From positions 1-18,103 of the forward strand of contig CACZNZ010000021.1 in assembly GCA_902782625.1 (NCBI GenBank): a stretch of 18,103 nt of DNA. The letters are read 5' to 3'. The notes below the pieces were generated by a model, which saw nothing but the letters and a program-made list of their open reading frames with translations, did no database searches and had not been told where the DNA came from. Position 1 is the first letter of the stretch, and every line of letters starts with the position of its first letter. The translations under genes were made by a program, and so were the position numbers. Shown piece by piece: positions 7,613-14,962 of this stretch. Source of the stretch: an uncultured Lachnospiraceae bacterium. Its GTDB lineage: Bacteria > Bacillota > Clostridia > Lachnospirales > Lachnospiraceae.

Positions 7613-9421
7613 TTACTCTGTTTTTTCCTCAGAAAACCCGTTTTTGATTGGATCAAGATAAGCAGATTCATATTTTTCAAAGATTCTGATATATTCATCA
7701 CCGGAGATATCCTGGGTATGTCCATGCATCTCATCGAAACCTCTGTTTAATTCCATTCTCTTGATGACATGCAGGGATACGTTACCGGCATGTGCACTGA
7801 TTCGGTCAAAACAGTTGGCCAGATTAAAGAATGTTGCACCACTTACTGCATCGCATACGCCTTCCTGTAATCTCTGTATATGATGTTCTTTCATGATGTC
7901 TTTCATCTGTTCAATCATCTCGGACAGAGGTTCCACCTTGATGGCTGCGCGTCGATCCCGGTCACGGAAGGAACTGAACAGGTTGGCAAGGGCTTCCCCG
8001 GTTGCCTCTACCATCAGCTGCATCTCTTTCAAGCCGGATTCAGAGAAACTGATCTTGTCCTGATTCATCACTCTTGCCTCGTAGGCGATGTTCATGCAAT
8101 AATCCCCGATTCGTTCGAGGTCTCCGACAGAATTAAGAATCTCAGAGATCATAAATTTGGAATCCTCAGAGAGGGCTGATCTGTCTATCCTTATAATATA
8201 AGCTGTCAGGGCCGTCTCACACCGATCCATAAAGGATTCATTCTTATACAGATCATCGAATACTTTCTCATCGTAATTGCTGATGAGTCCTGTTGATTTC
8301 GCATAGTTTTCTTCAATCCGAATTATCATCTCTCCCATCAGATGACGGCACTGTTCCAGTGCGACAACAGGTGTCTGCAGAAGTCTGTCATCAAGCTTCT
8401 TAAATTCTTTCTCTGCCTCATCCTCCGGATCGCTTCCGATAATCTTTCCTGTGAGATCTGCCATCTGGTCAGCAAATGGAAGTAAGACCAGACTGGTAAT
8501 CAGGTTGAAGCCCAGATGAAGATTGGCAATATCTCCTCTGTTGACAGTATTGGCAAGGAACGAAAGACCTATCGTGTAATGAATACCATATATCACGATA
8601 AAGAAGAAGATCGCTCCCAGAATATTAAAGATCAGATAACTTAAGGAAACTCGCTTGGCCTTTTTATTGGCGCCAATCGCTCCTAACAGAATCGTCATAC
8701 ATTTACCGAGATTCTGCCCGATGATAATCGGAATCGCAGTGCCGAAAGTTACCGCTCCGGTTGCTGACAGAGCCTGCAGAATACCGACAGAGGCACTTGA
8801 ACTCTGAATGATCGCCGTGATCAAAAGACCTGCTGCCATTCCGAGAAACGGATTCTGGAAAGACAGGAATAACTGCTGAAAAGCAGGAGACTCTTTCAGT
8901 GGTGCAAAAACCTGCTCCATCATGGTCATGCCGTAAAACAGCACACCTAGGCCAATCAGGATCCCAGCCACATCTTTTAATCTCTTTTTCTTGGAAAAAA
9001 GAACAATAAATGCTCCTACTCCCACCAGCATGGGTGCGAAGGAAGATGGTTTCAGAAGTCTGAGTACCAGATTCCCTGATCCGATATCTCCCAGTCGTAA
9101 AATCTGAGCCGTTGCCGTACTACCTACGTTAGCACCGAAGACCACCGGAATGGCCTGGCCAAGCCGCATGATACCGGCATTTACAAAACCGATCAGCATG
9201 ATGGTCGTTGCGGCAGAACTTTGGATGATAGCCGTTACCCCGGTTCCCAGAGCCCAGCCTTTCACCTGTCCGACTCCTTTTTTCTTACTGGTCGTCAGCG
9301 TCTCCAGGATCTGCTGCAGACTGCCGCCGGCCAACGTCTCGAGAGAAGATCCCATCAGGCTCATACCATACAGGAAGAGACCTACTCCCCCAAAAAGCTG
9401 CAGTATCGATAGAATATCCAT
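7613..9421 (-). CDS. Na+/phosphate cotransporter with C-terminal PhoU-like domain
   Basis: A 602-residue protein of the PNaS (NptA/YjbB) family, which imports inorganic phosphate with sodium. The two inverted transport repeats show the diagnostic signatures IIQSSAATT (65-73) and IIQSSSASVG (204-213), each followed by a glycine-rich GxxxP/G segment (PVVFGANVGSTATA and PIIIGQNLGKC). About eight membrane segments fill residues 1-320. The cytoplasmic tail from about 345 to 570 is helical and PhoU-like, for example the DLERIGDYCMNIA segment, which matches the metal-binding helix type of PhoU. GGGAGGT precedes the ATG. The gene starts 34 bases after the trpS stop with no visible terminator, so it is probably co-transcribed with trpS. 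Phosphate is the family substrate; this copy could also export phosphate. Confidence 0.92.
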   Translation of the reverse strand: MDILSILQLFGGVGLFLYGMSLMGSSLETLAGGSLQQILETLTTSKKKGVGQVKGWALGTGVTAIIQSSAATTIMLIGFVNAGIMRLGQAIPVVFGANVGSTATAQILRLGDIGSGNLVLRLLKPSSFAPMLVGVGAFIVLFSKKKRLKDVAGILIGLGVLFYGMTMMEQVFAPLKESPAFQQLFLSFQNPFLGMAAGLLITAIIQSSSASVGILQALSATGAVTFGTAIPIIIGQNLGKCMTILLGAIGANKKAKRVSLSYLIFNILGAIFFFIVIYGIHYTIGLSFLANTVNRGDIANLHLGFNLITSLVLLPFADQMADLTGKIIGSDPEDEAEKEFKKLDDRLLQTPVVALEQCRHLMGEMIIRIEENYAKSTGLISNYDEKVFDDLYKNESFMDRCETALTAYIIRIDRSALSEDSKFMISEILNSVGDLERIGDYCMNIAYEARVMNQDKISFSESGLKEMQLMVEATGEALANLFSSFRDRDRRAAIKVEPLSEMIEQMKDIMKEHHIQRLQEGVCDAVSGATFFNLANCFDRISAHAGNVSLHVIKRMELNRGFDEMHGHTQDISGDEYIRIFEKYESAYLDPIKNGFSEEKTE

Positions 9422-9455
9422 AAAAACCTCCCTTTGAATCGAAATCTACTGAGGA

Positions 9456-10562
9456 TTAATGTTGGCTCTTCAGCAGATTTTCCCATTCCTTAACAATCGT
9501 TCTATCCTCAAAGTAATTGATTTGCATGGCTCTCTCTACTCTGTGCAGAGTTCCGTTTGTTACTTCCCGGGCTTTATTCGTCCCGGATAAGATGATATCA
9601 TATACGGAATCGATATCTTTTTCCCACTTTGCTCTGCTTTCGCGAATCGGAGCAAGTGTTTTTTCTAGTACATTGATTAAAAACTTCTTACATTTACCGT
9701 CTCCGAGACCCCCTCTTCGATAATGCTCTTTCATCTCTTCCAGGCAGGAGTATTCCGGCAGAAATTCTACGAAATCTTCATCCTGACAGAAAGCATCCAG
9801 ATAGGTAAATACAACGTTTCCTTCTGTGTGACCCGGATCTTCAATCCTTAAGTGGGTCGGATCAGTGAACATCTTTCCGTTCACCTGTTTTTTTACCGTT
9901 TTCGGAGTATCCGATAAATAGATGCAATTGCCCAGAGATTTGCTCATCTTCGCCTTGCCATCAACGCCCGGAAGCCGTCTTTGTGTCTCATTTTCCGGAA
10001 TTACCGCTTTAGGAAGAACCAGGGTTTTCCCATAGATTCGATTAAACTTTTCTACGATCTCTCTGGTCTGCTCGAGCATAGGCAACTGATCTTCCCCTAC
10101 CGGAACAATATTGGCATCAAAGGCCGTGATATCCGCCGCCTGAGATACCGGGTAAGCAAAGAAACCGACCGGCAGTCCTTCATCTGCAAATCCTCTCATC
10201 TGAATCTCCGCCTTTACCGTTGGATTGCGAGAGAGTCTGGCTGTGGTAACCAGGTTCATATAGTAGAAAGTCAGAGCATGCAGCGCCGGGAGCTGAGACT
10301 GGACACAGAAAGTCACTTTGTCAGGATCCAGTCCTACAGACAGATAATCCAGCATAACATTTACAATGTTATCTCTGATTTTTCGAGGATTGTCCACATT
10401 ATCTGTAAGCGCCTGGTCATCGGCTATCAAAATATAGATCTCGTCAAAGTCTCCGGAATCCTGCAGATCCACACGCCTTTTCAGGGAGCCCACATAATGG
10501 CCCAGATGCAGTCTTCCGGTTGGTCTGTCTCCTGTTAGTATAATGTTTCTTTCATTGCTCAT
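9456..10562 (-). CDS. trpS: tryptophan--tRNA ligase
   Basis: A 368-residue class I aminoacyl-tRNA synthetase that charges tRNA-Trp. The HIGH-type motif is HLGH (residues 19-22) within the typical [17 protein letters not shown], and the second signature is KMSKS (205-209). [11 protein letters not shown] (135-145) and [17 protein letters not shown] (153-169) are characteristic TrpS segments. The protein belongs to the GDRPTG branch rather than the shorter SGIQPSG branch, which differs in length by about 40 residues. GAGGA lies nine bases before the ATG. No T-box leader is visible: the upstream gap has only a promoter and a small hairpin. Confidence 0.95.
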   Translation of the reverse strand: MSNERNIILTGDRPTGRLHLGHYVGSLKRRVDLQDSGDFDEIYILIADDQALTDNVDNPRKIRDNIVNVMLDYLSVGLDPDKVTFCVQSQLPALHALTFYYMNLVTTARLSRNPTVKAEIQMRGFADEGLPVGFFAYPVSQAADITAFDANIVPVGEDQLPMLEQTREIVEKFNRIYGKTLVLPKAVIPENETQRRLPGVDGKAKMSKSLGNCIYLSDTPKTVKKQVNGKMFTDPTHLRIEDPGHTEGNVVFTYLDAFCQDEDFVEFLPEYSCLEEMKEHYRRGGLGDGKCKKFLINVLEKTLAPIRESRAKWEKDIDSVYDIILSGTNKAREVTNGTLHRVERAMQINYFEDRTIVKEWENLLKSQH

Positions 10563-10622
10563 AATCTATGATCCTCTTTTTATATATTCTCTACTCTGGA
10601 AGAACAGAGCAGATTCCGTTTT

Positions 10623-10651
10623 ATTATAACATGATTCAAGGAGATTAACCA
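10623..10651 (-). promoter_or_regulatory. extended -10 promoter of trpS
   Basis: On the minus strand the extended element TGTTATAAT ends at 10623, with TATAAT at 10623-10628. The weak -35 TGGTTA (10646-10651) is 17 bases upstream. The start codon follows about 60 bases later. Confidence 0.65.
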
Positions 10652-10717
10652 CATATTTCACACATTTACAGATAATGTGCCAGATATCTCATTTTTATCT
10701 GCCTCATTGCAGCATAC

Positions 10718-10767
10718 AAAAAGAGCAGAATATGGCTGAATCCTGAAATTCAGCATATTCTGCTCTT
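10718..10767 (-). terminator. rho-independent terminator of the small lipoprotein gene
   Basis: On the minus strand an AAGAGCAGAATATG...CTGAA arm (10749-10767) pairs with 10721-10740 with one bulged base, and a run of five U follows (10718-10722 read as A on plus). It begins 20 bases after the stop at 10788 and separates that gene from trpS. Confidence 0.88.
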
Positions 10768-10787
10768 CCTGTAAAGGATACTACGAT

Positions 10788-11420
10788 TTATTTGATGGCT
10801 TCATAGGTAACTGCAAAGTTTTCTTTTGCATATTCCTGCCATGTATCATTGAATTCTTTTTCGGAAACATCTTTCCCGTCAATACGGAAGATTTCTTTAT
10901 CATTGTCTTCATCCGGATTATGATGCGGTGCGTATTGATCCAGTTTTTTCACTACATTGAGTTCCCCATTTTTCACTTCACAAACCTCCAGATGGCCTTC
11001 TCCGGAAAGTCTGGAAAAATAGGTCAGTACATTTTTATTGTCGTCATAGTAGAAAGATTCTCCGCCGGCTCCGCCGATTTCTTTTACAACCTTTGGTTCG
11101 TTTGCATCATAAACCATCAGGCATGCTTTGTCTTCGTCCCCGATAAAAGCCTTATCGGTGGTTGACATAATCAATACCGGTACACCGTCTTTATTGACGT
11201 CGATAAATTTACAATAGGAATACTGACTTGTCAAATCTTTATCAGCCAGCGCCTTCATATACCAATCGCTGTCTGCCCCTTCTGCCATCTCTACTGCAGC
11301 TACCGCTATTGTTGATGCAGCTTCTGATGCCTTCTGGGCCGCTTTCTTCCCGCTGCAGCCGACAAGACCGCATACTGCCATGATTCCTGCTACCATTACA
11401 AATACAGCTCTTTTTAACAT
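10788..11420 (-). CDS. small lipoprotein of unknown function with a D-x-N-x-DG motif
   Basis: A 210-residue predicted lipoprotein. The start is ATG 11420, because AAAGGAGG lies just upstream; the 18 further codons reaching 11474 in frame lie before that site and are mostly Lys/Asn/Arg. The signal peptide ends in lipobox LVGC (Cys22). After an Ala/Lys-rich spacer, residues 73-83 read IDVNKDGVPVL, the calcium-loop-like motif seen in FG-GAP-like or EF-hand-like surface proteins of Clostridia. The rest has alternating beta strands (for example 100-160) and an acidic NPDEDNDKE patch (168-176). I do not recognise a full family. It is preceded by its own promoter overlapping the end of the HD-domain gene, and followed by a strong terminator. 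Confidence 0.82.
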   Translation of the reverse strand: MLKRAVFVMVAGIMAVCGLVGCSGKKAAQKASEAASTIAVAAVEMAEGADSDWYMKALADKDLTSQYSYCKFIDVNKDGVPVLIMSTTDKAFIGDEDKACLMVYDANEPKVVKEIGGAGGESFYYDDNKNVLTYFSRLSGEGHLEVCEVKNGELNVVKKLDQYAPHHNPDEDNDKEIFRIDGKDVSEKEFNDTWQEYAKENFAVTYEAIK

Positions 11421-11479
11421 TGTTTTGTTCCTCCTTTTATGGTCATTTCTTTTGTTTTTATTTTTTACAGGCAAAGAAT

Positions 11480-11507
11480 ATCATAAAAGTTGTCACAGTA
11501 TTGTCAC
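11480..11507 (-). promoter_or_regulatory. promoter of the small lipoprotein gene, with a direct repeat over the -35
   Basis: Minus-strand GTGACA (11502-11507), 16-base spacer, TATGAT (11480-11485). The 8-mer TGTGACAA occurs twice, at 11501-11508 and 11490-11497, 11 bases apart, so one copy covers the -35 and the other lies in the spacer. The TGA in the first copy is also the stop codon of the upstream HD-domain gene. Confidence 0.5.
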
Positions 11508-11911
11508 ATGGTTTGACTCGCCTGTTCTAAAAGTTCATCCCTCTCCTCGGGCGTCACTGGCGGAACGTTAAAAAGATCCGTGGATGCACTGATCTTATCT
11601 GCCAGTGTCAGGATCCACCCCTCCCGATGTTTAGGGAGTTTGGGGGTAAGAGGAAACATGTGTGACCGAATGGCATTAATCACTTTCTTATCTGATTCTC
11701 CTGTCAGATCTTTATAAATCTCCACAGAATGTCTGGGATGCTTCCGAAGCGTCTCCAGATTGCTGCTGTATTTATCCTCTCTTCCGATCAGGCTGATATC
11801 ATGGCAAAGGCTGGATGTCACGACATTTCTGAGGACGTCTTCGTCTGTCATATTGTGACGAAGACAGAATTTTACAGCCTCCGCAGTTACTCCCAGTGTA
11901 TGATCCCCCAC
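11504..11911 (-). CDS. HD-domain phosphohydrolase, apparently interrupted near its 5' end
   Basis: The open part spans 135 codons from a GTG at 11911. It is a compact HD domain: His4 (GDHT), CHD with His37-Asp38 and a distal Asp105 (LADK) supply the H...HD...D metal set. HD proteins of this size hydrolyse nucleotides or phosphoesters; the substrate is unknown. No ribosome binding site precedes the GTG. Reading upstream in the same frame gives 34 sensible codons (including QTHHY just before GDHT), then TAA at 12005-12007, then CAG, GAA and ATG at 12016, with AAGGAG twelve bases further up. The natural start is therefore probably 12016 and codon 4 is a nonsense codon. It lies 29 bases after the cardiolipin synthase stop. 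Either a pseudogene, a reinitiated shorter protein, or a base-call error. Confidence 0.65.
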   Translation of the reverse strand: MGDHTLGVTAEAVKFCLRHNMTDEDVLRNVVTSSLCHDISLIGREDKYSSNLETLRKHPRHSVEIYKDLTGESDKKVINAIRSHMFPLTPKLPKHREGWILTLADKISASTDLFNVPPVTPEERDELLEQASQTM

Positions 11912-12004
11912 TGTTGTTTTATAGTGGTGTGTCTGTTCAAAACCGGCCTGAAATGTGTCGGAGACAAGAATCTCACTTCCGTATTTTATGATGATGTCCT
12001 TTAC

Positions 12005-12007
12005 TTA
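12005..12007 (-). other. in-frame TAA at codon 4 of the HD-domain gene
   Basis: From the ATG at 12014-12016 the frame reads Met, Glu, Gln, stop, and then continues without another stop to 11504 in the same frame. AAGGAG at 12029-12034 is the only good ribosome binding site in front of the gene. Confidence 0.7.
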
Positions 12008-12045
12008 CTGTTCCATGCTTCTTATAATCTCCTTCCTGAAAGCCA

Positions 12046-13614
12046 TCAGAGAAGCGGTGCAAATAGTCTTAAGAACAGTTGCAACAGTTTTCTTCCGGCT
12101 CTTGGATTCCTGTATTCTTCTGTAACTTCCCTGGATACTGCCATCATCTCTTCAAAGTCTTTCCGAACCTCTCCAACCGCGTCATAGCCGGTAAAGAGAC
12201 AGCCGTTTTCAAAATGATGATAAAGGCTTCGGTAATCCAGATTGATGGTGCCACAGGTCGCAATCCGGTCATCTGCAAGGCTCATTTTGGCATGGCAAAA
12301 ACCGGGTGTATATTCAAAGATTCGTACGCCGTTTGTCACCAGACTGTTATAATAAGATCTTGTGATAGAATAAACGAGTTTTTTATCCGGTATTCCCGGC
12401 GTGATCACCCTGACATCGACCCCTTGCTTGGCTGCAAGGCCCAGTGTGTGGATCATCTCATCTGTGAGGATCAGATATGGGGTGACAAACCAGACATATT
12501 CCTTGGCATATTTGGCAACGGACATGTAGACATTTTCTCCAACCTGCTCGTCATCGATCGGTAAGTCTGCATAAGGTATCGCAAATCCGTCTTCCTTTGC
12601 CTGATACTCATAATCCGGAAAATAGATTTCATAATCCGTATCATTCTCATCGTCGCCCCGGATGGCATTCCACATTTCAAGAAATGTAGCAGTCAGACTC
12701 TTTACGGCATCTCCTGTAACTTTGATACCGGTATCTTTCCAGAAGCCATAAGGCTCCGTGATATGAAAATACTCATTGGCCAGATTATATCCTCCGGTAA
12801 ATCCGACTTTGCCGTCTATAACCGTTATCTTTCTGTGATCTCGATTATTCAGAAAAAGATTCAGTGCCGGAATAAACGGATTGAATACTCTGCATCGGAT
12901 ACCTTTTGATTCCATCAGTTTTACAAAATCCGTATTGATAAAGCCAATACTTCCCATATCATCATAGAAGACACGCACATCCACGCCTGCCTGAACACGA
13001 TCCTCTAAAATCTCCTGAATCCCGTGCCAGCTCTCTTTATTCTCAATGGCATGGTATTCCATGAAAATAAATTTTTCTGCCTTACGAAGTTCTTCTTTCT
13101 GGGCTTCCAGTCCTTTAGCGGCATCATCATAATAGACGATGTCCGTATTCTGATAAGCCGGATAATGGGAATGCTCTCTGATATAGCTGGCGATATTCGC
13201 TGCTCTTTTATCTTCTGCTGCCAGTTTTTCCTCGACATCCCTGTTTTCCTTAAGGCAGGCAAACACTTTCACATCGACCTCGGCATACCGTTCCCTCATT
13301 GTTTTTGTAGATATGCTAAGTCCTGTCAAAAGATAAAAGGCACTGCCGAAAACAGGCAAAACCATAATCAAAATGATCCATGGCATCTTTAAGGAAGGGG
13401 TTTTGTTTTGATTATAAATAAACAAAACCAGAATCGCTGCTAAAATGCGGGTACCGATCGCAATCCATTCAGCATAGTCATTCAGCCACAGAATCATGGA
13501 AAGAATAAGCAGTAGCTCAAGTACAATAGCAATCCCGACAAAAATCAGTCGTTTTATTCCATTTTTAGAACTTGCCTCTTTCTCAATGGTAGTCTGTATA
13601 TTGCTGGCACTCAT
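12046..13614 (-). CDS. cls: cardiolipin synthase (phospholipase D type)
   Basis: A 522-residue membrane enzyme that condenses two phosphatidylglycerol molecules to cardiolipin and glycerol. Hydrophobic segments at about 22-43, 50-66 and 77-98 are followed by two PLD domains with complete HKD motifs: HRKITVID (260-267, then GFTGGYN) and HAKMSLAD (441-448, then GTINLDYRS). An acidic stretch (321-345, rich in Asp and Glu) lies between the domains. Order and length match bacterial Cls. AAAGGAGG precedes the ATG. The gene leads a probable transcript with the HD-domain gene; its promoter overlaps the divergent promoter of the DUF1269-like gene. Confidence 0.94.
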   Translation of the reverse strand: MSASNIQTTIEKEASSKNGIKRLIFVGIAIVLELLLILSMILWLNDYAEWIAIGTRILAAILVLFIYNQNKTPSLKMPWIILIMVLPVFGSAFYLLTGLSISTKTMRERYAEVDVKVFACLKENRDVEEKLAAEDKRAANIASYIREHSHYPAYQNTDIVYYDDAAKGLEAQKEELRKAEKFIFMEYHAIENKESWHGIQEILEDRVQAGVDVRVFYDDMGSIGFINTDFVKLMESKGIRCRVFNPFIPALNLFLNNRDHRKITVIDGKVGFTGGYNLANEYFHITEPYGFWKDTGIKVTGDAVKSLTATFLEMWNAIRGDDENDTDYEIYFPDYEYQAKEDGFAIPYADLPIDDEQVGENVYMSVAKYAKEYVWFVTPYLILTDEMIHTLGLAAKQGVDVRVITPGIPDKKLVYSITRSYYNSLVTNGVRIFEYTPGFCHAKMSLADDRIATCGTINLDYRSLYHHFENGCLFTGYDAVGEVRKDFEEMMAVSREVTEEYRNPRAGRKLLQLFLRLFAPLL

Positions 13615-13644
13615 GGATTCCTCCTTTAAACAATATTTCTTTAA

Positions 13645-13672
13645 ATCATAGGGTTGACAGATATTTTGTCCT
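13645..13672 (-). promoter_or_regulatory. promoter of the cardiolipin synthase gene
   Basis: Minus-strand AGGACA (13667-13672), 16-base spacer, TATGAT (13645-13650). It interleaves with the plus-strand promoter at 13654-13681. Confidence 0.5.
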
Positions 13673-13681
13673 AATTATAAT
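13654..13681 (+). promoter_or_regulatory. consensus promoter of the DUF1269-like gene
   Basis: TTGACA (13654-13659) and TATAAT (13676-13681) are both perfect, with a 16-base spacer. The start codon is 80 bases downstream of the -10, with TAAGGAGG before it. Confidence 0.72.
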
Positions 13682-13760
13682 TGTAATCAGGTAATAAATC
13701 AATTACACGATGGCCAAAAACACTGAAACAATTATTTAAAATGTAAGGAGGATCATTATT

Positions 13761-14366
13761 ATGACTGAAAATCTCGTTGTAAGTATCTTTGAAGTAGAAA
13801 GTGAAGCTTATCAGGCAATGACAATCCTGAAGCAGTCCCCGATACTGGAGGATACCTTCGTAAAGCAGGCTGTCCTGGTTAAGAAGGACGGAGATGATAT
13901 AAAGGACCTGGATTATTTTGATACCGGAGCTGACACTATGGACGGTTTTGCTTTAGGCGGAATGCTCGGCGCATTAGTAGGTGTTTTAGGCGGCCCAATC
14001 GGCGTCCTTCTTGGCGCAAGCTACGGCATGCTCGCCGGAGGCAGCGTGGATGCATTAGATGCTCTGGATAATGCTTCTTTGATCGAGCAGATCATTGACA
14101 AACTCCAGGATGGCGAAGTAGCTATTATCGCCCTTGTAAACGAGGAAGATGAATCTATCCTTGACAAGAGTCTTGAGAATTACAAGACCATCACCGCTCG
14201 TTTTGATGCAGCTGTTGTTGCAGCAGAAGTAGAAGAAGCTATGGAAACAGAGAAAGAGTTAGAAAGACAGGCCCGCGCTGCTCTTCGCAAAGAAAAATCT
14301 GACGAATTCAAGAGCAAAGTAGAAAAACATCGTGCAAAACTGAAAGCATTTTTTGCTGGGGAATAA
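13761..14366 (+). CDS. DUF1269-like glycine-zipper membrane-associated protein
   Basis: A 201-residue protein. Residues 1-55 and 105-150 form an alpha/beta sandwich-like pattern that brackets a Gly-rich hydrophobic hairpin at 60-94 (GGMLGALVGVLGGPIGVLLG), as in DUF1269-type proteins. The tail (150-201) is a charged, coiled-coil-like helix rich in Glu, Lys, Ala and Arg. Function is unknown; related small proteins are often linked to general or envelope stress, but nothing in this window shows that. The strong consensus promoter, AAGGAGG ribosome binding site and regular codon use suggest high expression. It is divergent from cardiolipin synthase and followed by its own terminator. Confidence 0.75.
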   Translation: MTENLVVSIFEVESEAYQAMTILKQSPILEDTFVKQAVLVKKDGDDIKDLDYFDTGADTMDGFALGGMLGALVGVLGGPIGVLLGASYGMLAGGSVDALDALDNASLIEQIIDKLQDGEVAIIALVNEEDESILDKSLENYKTITARFDAAVVAAEVEEAMETEKELERQARAALRKEKSDEFKSKVEKHRAKLKAFFAGE

Positions 14367-14371
14367 GATTT

Positions 14372-14438
14372 TAGCAGCCTATGGAATCAGACCTTCCTGC
14401 GTATGCAGAGGGTCTTCTCCCATAGGCTGCTATTTTTT
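14372..14438 (+). terminator. rho-independent terminator with a nested inner hairpin
   Basis: Perfect 13-bp arms TAGCAGCCTATGG (14372-14384) and its complement (14420-14432) are followed by T6. The 35-base interior holds a second stem, AGACC/GGTCT with CTGC/GCAG inside it. Confidence 0.88.
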
Positions 14439-14486
14439 CGCTAAAAATAAGACTGCTGCTCTTCTGCGAGAGTGATTACAGCGCTA

Positions 14487-14897
14487 CTAATTCCGGCTGA
14501 TATAAGCTTTTACAACTTTTCCGTAACTGATCTTAAAGTAAACAGCCTGTACATCTCCGAAAACATACTTTTTGAATTTATCCTTTGAAATCTTTTTCGG
14601 CTTTGAGTTTTCGATAGCTGTCTCTTCTACATAGTACTTCGTCTTCTTGGTCAGTCTGAATTTCTTGTTGTATTTTTTCTGTTTCCCATCAAGGGACATC
14701 TTGCTGGTATGGTACCATTTGCCTTTTAAATAAACCTTATTACCTTTAAATTTGATAGCTTTTTTCGCATCTTTAGCAAGCTCAAAATACTGTCCGTAAT
14801 AACATTTAGATTTGGCCTGTACCTTGTTCACCGGTATAATCACCGCCGAAAGCACTAACAACAATGTGACTACTACAATCAGACTTCTTTTTTTCAT
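14487..14897 (-). CDS. small lysine-rich exported protein of unknown function
   Basis: A 136-residue protein with a clear signal peptide: MKKR, a hydrophobic core to about residue 22 and a cleavage site near VQA|KS (28/29). Lysine makes up 32 of 136 residues and Tyr is also frequent, so the mature protein is strongly basic and probably secreted or bound to the cell wall. A run of short beta strands is likely: GNKVYLKGKWYHTSK, then KKTKYYVEE and DVQAVYFKISYGKVVKAYIS at the C-terminus. I recognise no domain. GGAGGAG precedes the ATG. It lies 65 bases after the DUF3298-like lipoprotein gene and may share its transcript, though a TATAAT lies just upstream as well. Confidence 0.75.
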   Translation of the reverse strand: MKKRSLIVVVTLLLVLSAVIIPVNKVQAKSKCYYGQYFELAKDAKKAIKFKGNKVYLKGKWYHTSKMSLDGKQKKYNKKFRLTKKTKYYVEETAIENSKPKKISKDKFKKYVFGDVQAVYFKISYGKVVKAYISRN

Positions 14898-14917
14898 GTT
14901 CTCCTCCTTCTCAATAC

Positions 14918-14923
14918 ATTATA
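14918..14923 (-). promoter_or_regulatory. possible -10 element before the lysine-rich exported protein gene
   Basis: Minus-strand TATAAT at 14918-14923 lies 20 bases before the ATG, leaving a very short leader that contains the ribosome binding site. No good -35 is seen at the normal distance. Confidence 0.3.
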
Positions 14924-14962
14924 AAAAAGATTTTACAACGAGTTACTTTATGTTTCTAATTA

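Noticed and set aside
9981..10538. 185-codon open frame on the plus strand over trpS
   Set aside because: Antisense to a complete trpS with both class I signatures; no domain or start signal of its own.
10563..10717. possible T-box leader upstream of trpS
   Set aside because: No specifier loop, T-box sequence or antiterminator/terminator pair is visible; only a promoter and a 5-bp hairpin are present.
14440..14486. possible minus-strand terminator after the lysine-rich protein gene
   Set aside because: Only a 4-bp CTCT/AGAG stem precedes a short T run; too weak to call.
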